Assembly: GCF_900099785.1 (NCBI RefSeq)
Contig: NZ_FNDS01000002.1
Coordinates: 725,644 to 789,643 of the forward strand
Direction: 5' to 3'
Origin: Pseudomonas panipatensis
GTDB lineage: Bacteria; Pseudomonadota; Gammaproteobacteria; Pseudomonadales; Pseudomonadaceae
Length of the DNA stretch: 64,000 nucleotides
Below are positions 33,611 through 42,966 of this stretch, piece after piece; the stretch's first letter is position 1; each line of letters begins with the position of its first letter. A program made the position numbers and the translations under genes. Below the pieces are notes generated by a model that worked only from the letters and a program-made list of their open reading frames with translations, was not told where the DNA came from and made no database searches.

Positions 33611-34117
33611 ATGCACGACGCACACACCCCCACGCATTTCCTCCGCTTCAACCTTCCCTTGCGCGCCCTGTTGATCGACGACCAGCCGTGGTTCGTCGCC
33701 AGCGACTTCTGCCGCCTGATCGGCCATCGCCACCCGGAGCGCATCGGCCGCGCGCTGGACGACGACCAGCGGGCGCTGGTGCGGCTGCGCGAGGGCGAGG
33801 GCGAAAGCCCGGTCGAGGTGCTCAGCGAGTCCGGCGCCTATGCCGTCTTCTACCGCTACCGCCACCCGGAAAACCGCCACCTGCGCCGCTGGCTGACCCA
33901 GGAGGTGATCCCCAGCCTGCGCGGCCTGGCCCAGGCGGACGACGGCAAGCCGCGGCGGGTGCTGCTGGCCTGGGAGGGCACGCGGGTCAGTCTGCTGGAA
34001 TGGCAAGGCGGGCTCTGGGTGCCGCTGGAGCAACTGCCGCGCTTCAGCGCCCAGGACGCCAGCCTGCGCCAACGCGGCAGCGTGCTCGCGCGCTGGTGGC
34101 CGGCGCTACCGGGCTGA
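33611..34117 (+). CDS. Bro-N domain (phage antirepressor-like) protein
   Basis: Protein of 168 residues with an N-terminal Bro-N domain as in phage antirepressors: PWFVASDFCRLIGHRHPERI, then VLSESGAYAVFYRYRHPENR and HLRRWLTQEVIPSLR. The C-terminal 60 residues match no domain I know and lack the usual KilA-C part. GGAG lies 8 nt before ATG 33611. There are no other phage genes around, so it is a stand-alone, possibly domesticated regulator. Convergent with cobK. Confidence 0.75.
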   Translation: MHDAHTPTHFLRFNLPLRALLIDDQPWFVASDFCRLIGHRHPERIGRALDDDQRALVRLREGEGESPVEVLSESGAYAVFYRYRHPENRHLRRWLTQEVIPSLRGLAQADDGKPRRVLLAWEGTRVSLLEWQGGLWVPLEQLPRFSAQDASLRQRGSVLARWWPALPG

Positions 34118-34123
34118 GCCGCG

Positions 34124-34855
34124 CTATCCGCGCCGGAGCAGCGGCGCCAGCGCTGCCCACAGGGCCTCGACGCTGGCGAATTCCCGCGTCACGGCGGGCA
34201 GTTCCGGCCGCGCCAGGATCAACACCGGCAGGCCGAGTTCGCGGGCCACTTGCAACTTCGGCTCGGTGGCCTGGCTGCCGCTGTTCTTGCTGATCAGTAC
34301 ATCGCTGCGCAGGCGCCGGAACAGCTCGCGCTCGCCCTCCAGGGTGAAGGGGCCGCGCGCGCCGAGCACGTCGGCGCGGGCATTGCCGGGCAGGCTTTGC
34401 AGGCAGCGCACGGTCCAGTGCTGGTGGGCGGGGATTTCGTCGAGGTGTTCCAGCGGTTCGCGGCCCAGGGTGAACAGCGGCCGGCGGAAGGCCGCCAGGG
34501 CGGCGATCAGCGCCGGCCAGTCGGGCAGCTCGCGCCAGTCGTCGGCGGCGCCGGCCTGCCAGCCGGGACGGCGCAGCGCCCAGCAGGGCACGCCGGCGAG
34601 TTGCGCGGCGCGGGCGGCGTTGCGGCTGATCTGCGCGGCGTAGGGGTGGGTGGCGTCGAGCAGCAGGTCGATGCCCTGTTCGCCGATGAAGCGCGCCAGC
34701 CCGTCGGCGCCGCCGTAGCCGCCGACGCGCACCTGGCAGCGCAGGTCGTCCGGCACCTTGCCGAGGCCGGCCAGGCTGTACAGGTGGGGCGGGCCGAGGC
34801 GGCGGGCGATGGCCAGGGCTTCGCCGATGCCGCCGAGCAGGAGGATGCGGGTCAT
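34124..34855 (-). CDS. cobK: Precorrin-6A reductase
   Basis: NADPH-dependent reductase of 243 residues making precorrin-6B. Motifs: [15 protein letters not shown] at the start, [23 protein letters not shown] and [14 protein letters not shown]. Start ATG 34855 overlaps the cbiD stop by 4 nt (ATGA). Last gene of the minus-strand cobL-cbiD-cobK operon. Confidence 0.95.
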   Translation of the reverse strand: MTRILLLGGIGEALAIARRLGPPHLYSLAGLGKVPDDLRCQVRVGGYGGADGLARFIGEQGIDLLLDATHPYAAQISRNAARAAQLAGVPCWALRRPGWQAGAADDWRELPDWPALIAALAAFRRPLFTLGREPLEHLDEIPAHQHWTVRCLQSLPGNARADVLGARGPFTLEGERELFRRLRSDVLISKNSGSQATEPKLQVARELGLPVLILARPELPAVTREFASVEALWAALAPLLRRG

Positions 34856-35946
34856 GCTTCCAGGGCCTCGCCGACCAGGTTGCCCTGGCGGTCGATGGCG
34901 AAGACTTCCAGGCGCACCGCGGCGGGCACGATGCGCCGGGCGAACGCCAGGGCGCGGGCGCAGACGGCGTCGCCCAGGGCGATGCCCTCGGCGCGGCACA
35001 GGGCCAGGGCTTGCTGGCTGGTGTTGGCCTCGCGCATGGCCTGTTGCAGCGCGGCGCTGGCGCCGAGTTCGGCGGCCCAGGCGGCCAGTTGCGGCAGGTC
35101 GATGCTGGAGTGGCGGCTGTGCAGGTCCAGGTGCCCGGCAGCCAGCTTGCTGATCTTGCCGAACCCGCCGCAGAGGCTGAAGCGCGCCACCGGCGCCTGG
35201 CGCAGGTGCTTGAGGGCGGCGCCGGCGAAGTCGCCCATCTCGATCAGCGCGCAGTCGTCGAGGCCGTAGCGCTGGCGCATGGCGTCTTCGCTGGCGTTGC
35301 CGGTGCAGGCGGCGAGGTGCTGGAAGCCGTTGGCGCGGGCGACGTCGATGCCCTGCTGGATGGAGGCGATGTAGGCCGCGCAGGAGAACGGCCGGACGAT
35401 GCCGGTGGTGCCGAGGATGGACAGCCCGCCGAGGATGCCCAGGCGCGGGTTCATGGTTTTCAGCGCCAGCGCCTCGCCGCCGTCGATGCCGATGGTCACC
35501 TCGAAGCCGCCGGCGTAGCCCTGTTCGGAGGCCAGCGCGGCGAGGTTGTCGCGCATCATCTGCCGTGGCACCGGGTTGATCGCCGGTTCGCCCACCGCCA
35601 GCACCAGCCCCGGCCGGGTCACGCGGCCGACTCCCGCGCCGGCATGGAAGCGCACGCCCGGCTCGGCGGCCAGGGCCACGCGGGCGAAGACCAGGGCGCC
35701 GTGGGTCACGTCGGGATCGTCGCCGGCGTCCTTCAGCGTGCCGGCCTCGGCGCCGCCCTCGCAGAGGCGGCAGAATTCCAGGCGCAGGGTCGCCGTGCGC
35801 GCTTTTGGCAGGGCGATCCGCGCGGCGTCGCAGGCTTCGCCGCTGAGCAACAGGCGCGCCGCCGCCAGGCTGGTGGCGGTGGCGCAGCTACCGGTGGTGT
35901 AGCCGCTGCGCAGGGGCTTGGGCTGTTCGGCGGTTTCTTCACGCAT
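34852..35946 (-). CDS. cbiD: Cobalt-precorrin-5B (C1)-methyltransferase CbiD
   Basis: Methyltransferase of 364 residues. [19 protein letters not shown] is the family's N-terminal signature, followed by INPVPRQMM and [21 protein letters not shown]. CbiD is the anaerobic-pathway type; with CobG present it takes the place of CobF, as in other Pseudomonas. ATG 35946 is preferred to 35982. Confidence 0.93.
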   Translation of the reverse strand: MREETAEQPKPLRSGYTTGSCATATSLAAARLLLSGEACDAARIALPKARTATLRLEFCRLCEGGAEAGTLKDAGDDPDVTHGALVFARVALAAEPGVRFHAGAGVGRVTRPGLVLAVGEPAINPVPRQMMRDNLAALASEQGYAGGFEVTIGIDGGEALALKTMNPRLGILGGLSILGTTGIVRPFSCAAYIASIQQGIDVARANGFQHLAACTGNASEDAMRQRYGLDDCALIEMGDFAGAALKHLRQAPVARFSLCGGFGKISKLAAGHLDLHSRHSSIDLPQLAAWAAELGASAALQQAMREANTSQQALALCRAEGIALGDAVCARALAFARRIVPAAVRLEVFAIDRQGNLVGEALEA

Positions 35947-35997
35947 GGCGTGACCTCGTCTGCCTGGATTTCGCCCGCGCACGGCGACTCCCGTCGA

Positions 35998-37206
35998 TCA
36001 GGTGCATGCCTTGCGTACCTCCAGCAGGGTGATCGGCAGCGCCGCGCGCCAGGTGTCGAAGTGGCCCAGGGGCTGCGCCTGGGAGACGCTCAGGCGGGTC
36101 AGTTCGCCGCCGTGGCGCTCGCGCCAGGCGACCAGGGTGGCCTCGCTCTGCAGGGTCACGGCGTTGGCCACCAGGCGGCCGCCGGGCTTGAGGGTGGCCC
36201 AGCAGCGTTCCAGCACGCCGGGCACGGTGACGCCGCCGCCGATGAAGATCGCGTCTGGCGCTTCCAGTCCCTCCAGGGCCTGCGGCGCGTGGCCGACCAC
36301 CAGTTGCAGGCCCGGCACGCCGAGGGCGTCGCGGTTGTGCGCGATGTGGCCGAGGCGGCCTTCGTCGGCTTCGATGGCAATGGCCCGGCAACTGGGGTGC
36401 GCGCGCATCCATTCGATGCCGATGGAGCCGCAGCCGGCGCCAACGTCCCAGAGCAGTTCGCCGGGCTCCGGCGCCAGCCGCGCCAGGGTCACCGCGCGGA
36501 CGTCGCGCTTGGTCAATTGGCCGTCGTGGCGGTAGGCCGCGTCGGGCAGGCCGACGGTCAGCGGCAGGCGCCGCGCGTCAGCGCCGGCGCGGCAGTCGAT
36601 GGCCACCAGGTTGAGCGCCGCCGCTTCGGCCAGCGACCAGTCGGCGGCGAGGCCGTCGATGCGCCGCTCGCGCTCGCCACCGAGGTGTTCCAGCACGCTC
36701 AGCCGGCTCGGCGCGAAACCGCGCTCGCGCAGCAGCGCGGCGATGGCCGCCGGACTCTGGCCGTCGTTGCTCAGCAGCAGCAGGCGGCGGCCCGCATGCA
36801 GGTGCGCGTTGAGCGCCGCCAGCGGCCGCCCGACCAGCGACAGCAGGCCGACGTCCTGCAGCGCCCAGCCCAGGCGCGCGGCGGCCAGGCTGACCGAGGA
36901 CGGCGCCGGCAGCACGCGCATTTCCTCGGCCGCCAGTTGCCGCGCGAGGGTCGCGCCTATGCCGTAGAACATCGGATCGCCACTGGCCAGCAGGCAGGTC
37001 GGCATGCCGCGCCGGGTCAGCAGCGGGGCTAGGTCGAAGGGGCTCGGCCAGGGAGTGCGGCGGGCACCGATGCAGGACGGCAGCAGGGCCAGTTGGCGCT
37101 CGCCGCCGAACACCTCGGCGGCTGCCAGCAGGGCCCGGCGGGCGGCCTTGCCGAGGCCGGCGTAACCGTCCTCACCGATGCCGACGATGGTCAGCCAGGG
37201 CGTCAT
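35998..37206 (-). CDS. cobL: Precorrin-6Y C5,15-methyltransferase (decarboxylating)
   Basis: Fused CbiE-CbiT protein of 402 residues: an N-terminal tetrapyrrole methylase ([22 protein letters not shown]) and a C-terminal Rossmann methyltransferase ([34 protein letters not shown]). It makes precorrin-8X from precorrin-6B. First gene of the minus operon, divergent from the second riboswitch. Confidence 0.95.
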   Translation of the reverse strand: MTPWLTIVGIGEDGYAGLGKAARRALLAAAEVFGGERQLALLPSCIGARRTPWPSPFDLAPLLTRRGMPTCLLASGDPMFYGIGATLARQLAAEEMRVLPAPSSVSLAAARLGWALQDVGLLSLVGRPLAALNAHLHAGRRLLLLSNDGQSPAAIAALLRERGFAPSRLSVLEHLGGERERRIDGLAADWSLAEAAALNLVAIDCRAGADARRLPLTVGLPDAAYRHDGQLTKRDVRAVTLARLAPEPGELLWDVGAGCGSIGIEWMRAHPSCRAIAIEADEGRLGHIAHNRDALGVPGLQLVVGHAPQALEGLEAPDAIFIGGGVTVPGVLERCWATLKPGGRLVANAVTLQSEATLVAWRERHGGELTRLSVSQAQPLGHFDTWRAALPITLLEVRKACT

Positions 37207-37298
37207 GGGAAATCCTCGTGGTATGCGAGCAGCCGCCGCCGGGCATTCCGACAGGCAGGCTTTTCATGCTGCTGCTCAAAGCGGGCATAATACCCGCT

Positions 37299-37456
37299 TC
37301 GTCGGTGCCCTACGGGGCCGAAGAGGGAACGCGCGGGACTCGTCCAAGCGCGGCTGCCCCCGCAACTGTAAGCAGAGAGTCCGCGCGACATGGCCACTGG
37401 GCAACCGGGAAGGCCGCGAGGGACGATGACCTGCCAGCCAGGAGACCTGCCGACGG
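37299..37456 (+). promoter_or_regulatory. Cobalamin riboswitch upstream of cobG
   Basis: GGTGCCCTACGGGGCC then AAGAGGGAAC (37321-37330), GCTGCCCCCGCAACTGTAA (37353-37371) and the B12 box GCCAGGAGACCTGCC (37437-37451). A hairpin GCGGG-CATAATA-CCCGC just upstream (about 37281-37297) contains a -10-like CATAAT. A second hairpin AATCCCC/GGGGATT (37504-37523) between riboswitch and cobG may be its expression platform. Confidence 0.93.
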
Positions 37457-37556
37457 AACCAGTCGCGCGTGCAAGCATCGAGCGGGGTGTATCGATGTTG
37501 TGAAATCCCCTCGCCGGGGGATTCGCAGGTCACCGCGGCCTAGCCCTGGTGAACCT

Positions 37557-38915
37557 GTGCAGACCCGATCCCCTGCCCTGCCCGTTTCCGTCCGCCCCTC
37601 GGCCTGTCCGGGGTTGCTGCGCATCGTCGCCTCGGCCGACGGCGGCATCTGCCGTATCAAGCTGCCCGGTGGGCGCCTCGATGCCACACAGGCGCGGGCC
37701 ATCGCCGCTGCCGCGGAGCGCCACGCCGATGGCGTGCTGGAGGCGACCAACCGCGCCAACCTGCAGATCCGTGGCGTGCGCGCCGGCGCCGAGGCGGTGC
37801 TCTCCGCCGCACTGCTCGACGCCGGGCTCGGCCCACGCCAGGCCGCCGCCGACGATGTGCGCAACCTGCTGCTCAGCCCCGCCGCCGGCCTCGACCCAGA
37901 CACGCCGCTGGATACCTGGCCGCTGGCCGAACGCCTGCTCGACCTGTTGCAGGACACCCCGCGCTTCCACGCCCTGTCCGCCAAGTTCGCCCTGCACCTG
38001 GACGGTGGCGAGGGCCTGGCGATGCTCGAACACCCGCACGATATCTGGCTCGCGGCGATGAGCGCGGAGGCCGCGCCGCTGTTCGCCTTCGGCCTGGCCG
38101 GTTGCCCACCCCGGCAGGCCGAGGAGGCGCCGGCGCTGGCCGCCGTGCCCATGGCGCAGGTACCGGCGCTGGTCGAAGCCCTGCTCGACCTGTTTCTCAC
38201 GCTGGCCGGCGACGGGCAGACGCGCATGCGCCAGTTGCTCGCCGAGCACTCCGCCGACACGCTGCTGCAGCGGCTTCAGCAGCGCCTGGCTTTCCCCCTG
38301 CGGCGCGAGCGCGCGGTGACCGACTGGCGGCGCCGCGATGTGCCGGCCTTCGCCCATCTCGGCAGCCAGCCACAGCGCCAGCCGGGGCTGTGCCGGGTGG
38401 GCGCGGCCTTTGTCCTCGGCCGCCTCGACAGCCACCTGCTGCGCGCCCTCGCCGCGCTGGCCGAACGCCACGGCGACGGCAGCCTGCGCCTGACGCCCTG
38501 GCAAAGCGTGCTGCTGCCGAATGTCGCCGCCGCCGAGGCGCCTGCCGTGCTCGACGCCCTGCGCCAGCTCGGCCTGGCGACCCGCGCCGAGGAGCCGCTG
38601 GCGCGCCTCATCGCTTGCAGCGGTTCCAGCGGCTGCGCCCGCGGCCTGGCCGACACCAAGGGCGACGCGCTGCGCCTGGCCGCGCGCCTGGGCGCGAGCA
38701 CCGCGCTGCCCGGCCTGCACCTGTGCGGCTGCCCGCGCTCCTGCGCCGCCGCGCATGTCGCGCCGCTGACCCTGCTGGCCGTCGCCGACGGCCGCTACCA
38801 CCTCTACCGACGCGCGCCCGCGCAGCCCGGCTTCGGCCAGTTGCTGGCGCGCGACCTGACCCTCGATGCCGCCGGCGATCTGCTGTGTGGCCCTGGAGCC
38901 CTACCCGATGCTTGA
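37557..38915 (+). CDS. cobG: Precorrin-3B synthase
   Basis: Monooxygenase of 452 residues of the nitrite/sulfite reductase ferredoxin-like family that forms precorrin-3B with O2, marking the aerobic pathway. Fe-S/siroheme ligands: CSGSSGC and CGCPRSC near the C-terminus; ATNRANLQIRG at the N-terminus. The open frame extends upstream through the riboswitch, so the start is placed at GTG 37557; it is the first codon after the riboswitch that fits, with a weak RBS. Confidence 0.9.
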   Translation: MQTRSPALPVSVRPSACPGLLRIVASADGGICRIKLPGGRLDATQARAIAAAAERHADGVLEATNRANLQIRGVRAGAEAVLSAALLDAGLGPRQAAADDVRNLLLSPAAGLDPDTPLDTWPLAERLLDLLQDTPRFHALSAKFALHLDGGEGLAMLEHPHDIWLAAMSAEAAPLFAFGLAGCPPRQAEEAPALAAVPMAQVPALVEALLDLFLTLAGDGQTRMRQLLAEHSADTLLQRLQQRLAFPLRRERAVTDWRRRDVPAFAHLGSQPQRQPGLCRVGAAFVLGRLDSHLLRALAALAERHGDGSLRLTPWQSVLLPNVAAAEAPAVLDALRQLGLATRAEEPLARLIACSGSSGCARGLADTKGDALRLAARLGASTALPGLHLCGCPRSCAAAHVAPLTLLAVADGRYHLYRRAPAQPGFGQLLARDLTLDAAGDLLCGPGALPDA

Positions 38916-39534
38916 TTACCTCCGCGACGGCCAGGCGATCTATCGCCAATCCTTCGCCACCATCCGCGCCGAAGCCGACCTCAGCGGCATCCCCGCCGAT
39001 CTGGAAAAGCTCGCGGTGCGGGTGATCCACGCCTGCGGCATGGTCGACGTGGTGCAGGACCTGCGCTTCTCGCCCGGCGCCGGCAGCGCCGGACGCACGG
39101 CCCTGGCCCAGGGCGCGCCGATTCTCTGCGATGCGCGGATGGTCGCCGAGGGCATCACCCGCGCCCGCCTGCCGGCGGACAACCGGGTGATCTGCACGCT
39201 CAACGACGCGGACGTGCCGGCGCTCGCCCGCGAGCTGGGCAACACCCGCTCGGCGGTGGCCCTGGAGCACTGGCGCGAGCACCTGGAGGGCAGCGTGGTG
39301 GTGATCGGCAACGCGCCCACCGCGCTCTTCTACCTGCTGGAGATGCTCGACGCCGGCGCACCCAAGCCGGCGCTGATCCTTGGCTTCCCGGTGGGCTTCG
39401 TCGGCGCCGCCGAGTCCAAGGACCTGCTCGCCGCCGACAGCCGCGGCGTACCCTATGTGATCGTGCGCGGCCGCCGCGGTGGCAGCGCCATGGCCGCCGC
39501 CGCGGTGAACGCCCTGGCCACGGAGGTGGAATGA
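38908..39534 (+). CDS. cobH: Precorrin-8X methylmutase
   Basis: Isomerase of 208 residues moving a methyl from C11 to C12 to give hydrogenobyrinate. [11 protein letters not shown] contains the catalytic His; also [11 protein letters not shown] and [14 protein letters not shown]. Overlaps cobG by 8 nt. Confidence 0.95.
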   Translation: MLDYLRDGQAIYRQSFATIRAEADLSGIPADLEKLAVRVIHACGMVDVVQDLRFSPGAGSAGRTALAQGAPILCDARMVAEGITRARLPADNRVICTLNDADVPALARELGNTRSAVALEHWREHLEGSVVVIGNAPTALFYLLEMLDAGAPKPALILGFPVGFVGAAESKDLLAADSRGVPYVIVRGRRGGSAMAAAAVNALATEVE

Positions 39535-40274
39535 TGAGCGGACGCCTGCTCGGCCTCGGTGTCGGCCCCGGCGACCCCGAGCTGATCACCCTCAAGGCCC
39601 TGCGCCTGCTCCAGGCCGCCCCGGTGGTCGGCTACTTCGTGGCCAAGGCCAAGCACAACGCCGGCCAGGGCGGTAACGCCTTCGGCATCATCGAGCAGCA
39701 CCTGCGCGCCGAGCAGCAGCGCCTGCCGCTGGTGTACCCGGTGACCACCGAGAAGCTGGCGCCGCCGCTGGACTACGAAACCCTGATCAGCGACTTCTAC
39801 GACACCGCCGCCGCGCAGGTCGCCGCGCACCTGGACGCGGGCCGCGATGTCGCGGTGATCTGCGAGGGCGACCCGTTCTTCTATGGCTCCTATATGTACC
39901 TGCACGACCGCCTGGCCACGCGCTACCCGTGCGAGGTGGTGCCCGGCGTCTGCTCCATGCTCGGCAGCGCGGCGGTGCTCGGCGTGCCGCTGGTGTACCG
40001 CAACCAGAGCCTCTCGGTGCTCTCCGGGGTGCTGCCGGAGGATGAACTCAAGCGGCGCCTGGCCGACGCCGATGCCGCCGTGGTGATGAAGCTCGGGCGC
40101 AACTTCGACAAGGTGCGCCGCGTGCTGCGCGAACTGGGCCGCGACGGCGGCGCGCACTACGTCGAGCGCGCGACCATGCGCGAGCAGCGCATCGTCGCGC
40201 TGGACGAGGTCGATCCGATGGCCTCGCCGTACTTCTCGATGATCGTGATTCCCGGCGCACGGTGGCAGGGCTGA
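39531..40274 (+). CDS. cobI: Precorrin-2 C20-methyltransferase
   Basis: SAM-dependent methyltransferase of 247 residues making precorrin-3[19 protein letters not shown] at the start, [20 protein letters not shown] and [13 protein letters not shown] are the family motifs. Start overlaps the cobH stop (ATGA); an alternative ATG is 3 nt on. Confidence 0.95.
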   Translation: MMSGRLLGLGVGPGDPELITLKALRLLQAAPVVGYFVAKAKHNAGQGGNAFGIIEQHLRAEQQRLPLVYPVTTEKLAPPLDYETLISDFYDTAAAQVAAHLDAGRDVAVICEGDPFFYGSYMYLHDRLATRYPCEVVPGVCSMLGSAAVLGVPLVYRNQSLSVLSGVLPEDELKRRLADADAAVVMKLGRNFDKVRRVLRELGRDGGAHYVERATMREQRIVALDEVDPMASPYFSMIVIPGARWQG

Positions 40275-41932
40275 TGAACGACAACGCAGCGGCCATCGTC
40301 ATTCTCGGCAACAGCGCGCTGGCCACCGCCCGGCGCGTGCAGGAACGTTATCCACAGGCGCGCATCCTCGGCCTGCAGGGCCGCGTCGAGGGCGCCGATG
40401 CGCTCTACGCGAACGCCGGCGACTGCCTGCGCCAGCTCTACCGCGACAACACGCCGATCATCGCCCTGTGCGCCGCCGGCATCGTCATCCGCAGCCTGGC
40501 GCCGGTACTGGAAGAAAAAGGCGCCGAACCGCCGGTGCTGGCCGTGGCCGAGGACGGCAGCGCCGTGGTGCCGCTGCTCGGCGGCCTGGCCGGGGTCAAT
40601 CGCCTGGCCCGCGAGATCGGCGAGGCACTGGGGGTGGCGGCGGCGATCACCACCAGCGGCGAACTGCGCTTCGGCACCTGCCTGCTGGAGCCACCGCCCG
40701 GCTATGTGCTGGCCGATCTCGAGCAAGGCAAGCGCTTTGTCGCCGACCTGCTCGCCGGCCAGTCGCTGCGCATCGACGGCGAGGCGCCCTGGCTGGCCAA
40801 TGCCAGGCTGCCGCTGGCCGAGGACGCAGCACACCGGCTGCGCATCGACGCCCAGGCCGGCGCCGCCGTGGCCGGCGAGTTGCTGATTCACCCGCGCCTG
40901 GTCCTCGCCTGCGCCGAGCAGGTGGACGAACACCTGCCGCGGCACGTGCGCCAGGCCCTGGACGCGGCCGGACTGGCCCACGCGGCGCTGGCCGCCCTGC
41001 TCGCCCCGCGCCAGCAGATGGGCAATGCCACGCTGGCCGACGCGGCCCGGCGACTCGGCGTGCCGCTGCGCTTTATCCACAACGACGCCGAGCTGCCGCC
41101 CGCGCAGCTGACGGCGCCTGGCCTGAGCCTGCGCCTGGCGGCGAGCCCCGCCGACGCCGACGGCATCGGCCAGGCGCGCGGCCGGCTGAGCGTGGTCGGC
41201 CTCGGTCCCGGCGCCGCCGACTATATGATCCCCGCCGTGCGCCGCGCGCTGGATGAGGCCGAGGATCTGCTCGGCTACGAAACCTACGTGAACATGGCCG
41301 AACCGCTGCGCCCGGAGCAGGTGCGCCATTGCAGCGACAACCGCGAGGAAATGCAGCGCGCCCGTCACGCCTTCGCGCTGGCCGCCAGCGGGCGGCGGGT
41401 GGTGGTGATCTCCTCCGGCGACCCCGGTGTGTTCGCCATGGCCGCGGCGGTGATGGAAGCCCTGCACGAAAGCGACGATGCGCACTGGCATGGTGTCGAG
41501 CTGGAGGTGCTGCCGGGCGTCTCCGCCGCCCTTGCCGCCGCCGCCCGGGCCGGCGCGCCGCTGGGCCATGACTTCTGCCTGATCTCGCTGTCGGACAACC
41601 TCAAGCCCTGGGAGGTCATCGAGCAACGCCTCGAACACGCCGCCGCCGCCGATCTGGCCATGGCTTTCTACAACCCGATCTCCAAGGCGCGCCCCTGGCA
41701 ACTCGGCCGCGCCCTGGCACTGCTGCGCCAGCATCGCGCGGCAGAGACCCTGGTGGTCCTCGGCCGCGACATCGGCCGCCCGGCCGAAGCGCTGCGCGTG
41801 CTGACCCTGGGCGAGCTGGAACCGGCGATGGTCGATATGCGCACCCTGGTGATCATCGGCTCCTCGCTGACCCGGCGCTTCCCGCGCGCGGAGGGCGGCG
41901 ACTGGGTCTACACGCCGCGCTGGTACCGCTGA
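40274..41932 (+). CDS. cobJ: CbiG-CobJ fusion: precorrin-3B C17-methyltransferase
   Basis: Fusion of 552 residues. Residues 1-about 290 resemble CbiG (VILGNSALATARRVQERYP, IALCAAGIVIRSLAP, VVPLLGGLAGVNRLA). From about 300 the CobJ methyltransferase follows (VVGLGPGAADYMIPAV, LLGYETYVNM, VVISSGDPGVFAMA, LPGVSAALAAAARAGAPLGHDF). It contracts the ring by methylating C17. The fusion is typical of Pseudomonas. Start overlaps the cobI stop (TGATG). Confidence 0.95.
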   Translation: MNDNAAAIVILGNSALATARRVQERYPQARILGLQGRVEGADALYANAGDCLRQLYRDNTPIIALCAAGIVIRSLAPVLEEKGAEPPVLAVAEDGSAVVPLLGGLAGVNRLAREIGEALGVAAAITTSGELRFGTCLLEPPPGYVLADLEQGKRFVADLLAGQSLRIDGEAPWLANARLPLAEDAAHRLRIDAQAGAAVAGELLIHPRLVLACAEQVDEHLPRHVRQALDAAGLAHAALAALLAPRQQMGNATLADAARRLGVPLRFIHNDAELPPAQLTAPGLSLRLAASPADADGIGQARGRLSVVGLGPGAADYMIPAVRRALDEAEDLLGYETYVNMAEPLRPEQVRHCSDNREEMQRARHAFALAASGRRVVVISSGDPGVFAMAAAVMEALHESDDAHWHGVELEVLPGVSAALAAAARAGAPLGHDFCLISLSDNLKPWEVIEQRLEHAAAADLAMAFYNPISKARPWQLGRALALLRQHRAAETLVVLGRDIGRPAEALRVLTLGELEPAMVDMRTLVIIGSSLTRRFPRAEGGDWVYTPRWYR

Positions 41933-42057
41933 GCCAGGGCGGCGAGCGGGAGCGCTGCGTCATCTGCAAAGGGGCTTGAGCCGATACGTCGATTGCCGAC
42001 ATGGCGGCTGGCGGGACGCCTCGACAGGGGCCTCGGGGCACCCTGTCGAGGGCGGTT

Positions 42058-42255
42058 TCAGAATCGCTCGGCGGCCAGCGCCTGCCGCTGGCTCTCCTCG
42101 CGCGCCAGGGTCTCGCGGTAGGCGTGAGCCTCCTGCTCACTGTGGAACACGCCCACCAGCAGGCCCTGCTGGTGCACGTCCCAGCAGCGCCGACCGAGGG
42201 CGCGGAACTCACGGGATTTATGCTCTTCGTCGCGTTCAGTAACGGTTACGCTCAT
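42058..42255 (-). CDS. Conserved-looking small hypothetical protein (65 residues)
   Basis: Not recognised. Strongly charged soluble protein starting MSVTVTERDEEHKSREFRAL with the central block CWDVHQQGLLVGVFHSEQEA and a basic/acidic helix at the C-terminus. ATG 42255 with GGAGAAG 5 nt upstream is preferred over the upstream ATGs. It lies alone between cobJ (convergent) and ssb (upstream on the same strand, with its terminator between). Confidence 0.6.
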   Translation of the reverse strand: MSVTVTERDEEHKSREFRALGRRCWDVHQQGLLVGVFHSEQEAHAYRETLAREESQRQALAAERF

Positions 42256-42395
42256 CTGTTCTTCTCCGTTGTTGCATTGCATCAAGGCGGAGTCAGATTC
42301 ACTTAATTAGCTAGCTAACGAAACAGCCAGTATGGAAAAGGACTGTTGCAGCCACTGCAGGAAAGTTGGCACGCCGGGTCAGGCGCGCGGGCAAG

Positions 42396-42427
42396 AAAAA
42401 GCCCGGCGTCCACAAGGAGGCCGGGCT
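42396..42427 (-). terminator. Intrinsic terminator of ssb
   Basis: On the minus strand AGCCCGGC ... GCCGGGCT followed by TTTTC; starts about 20 nt after the ssb stop. Confidence 0.85.
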
Positions 42428-42448
42428 CTTGTCTGCGACAGCGGACGC

Positions 42449-42949
42449 TTAGAACGGAATATCGTCGTCGAAGCTGTCGTAGTCGGCCGCCGGCGGCTGC
42501 GGAGCGGCTTGCGACTGCTGCGGCGCCGGACGCGGAGCCTGCTGCGGGCGCTGCTGCTGCGGCTCACGCGGAGCGCGCGGGGCATCGTCGCCACCAGCGC
42601 CCGGACGGCCGCCGAGCAGTTGCATGTTGCCGTTGATGTCGACCACGATCTCGGTGGTGTAACGGTCCTGACCGTCCTGGCCCTGCCACTTGCGGGTGCG
42701 CAGGCTGCCTTCGACGTAGACTTGCGAACCCTTGCGCAGGTACTCGCCGGCGATTTCCGCCAGGCGGCCGAAGAACACCACGCGGTGCCATTCGGTACGT
42801 TCCTGCTGCTGGCCGGTCTGCTTGTCCTTCCAGCTCTCGCTGGTGGCCAGGGTGATGTTGGTCACCGCGTTGCCGTTGGGCAGGTAGCGGGTTTCCGGGT
42901 CACCACCGACGTTGCCAACCAGAATGACTTTGTTAACCCCACGGGCCAT
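42449..42949 (-). CDS. ssb: Single-stranded DNA-binding protein
   Basis: SSB of 166 residues. OB-fold core (residues 1-110) with [20 protein letters not shown] and [13 protein letters not shown]; a Gln/Pro/Arg-rich linker; acidic tip DSFDDDIPF that recruits partner proteins. Lies 17 nt after the MFS gene on the minus strand, opposite in direction to uvrA, as in other Pseudomonas. Confidence 0.97.
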   Translation of the reverse strand: MARGVNKVILVGNVGGDPETRYLPNGNAVTNITLATSESWKDKQTGQQQERTEWHRVVFFGRLAEIAGEYLRKGSQVYVEGSLRTRKWQGQDGQDRYTTEIVVDINGNMQLLGGRPGAGGDDAPRAPREPQQQRPQQAPRPAPQQSQAAPQPPAADYDSFDDDIPF

Positions 42950-42966
42950 GACGTTCTCCTAAAGGC

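Noticed and set aside
37218..37556. Extended N-terminus of cobG
   Set aside because: This stretch is the cobalamin riboswitch; the open frame there is chance.
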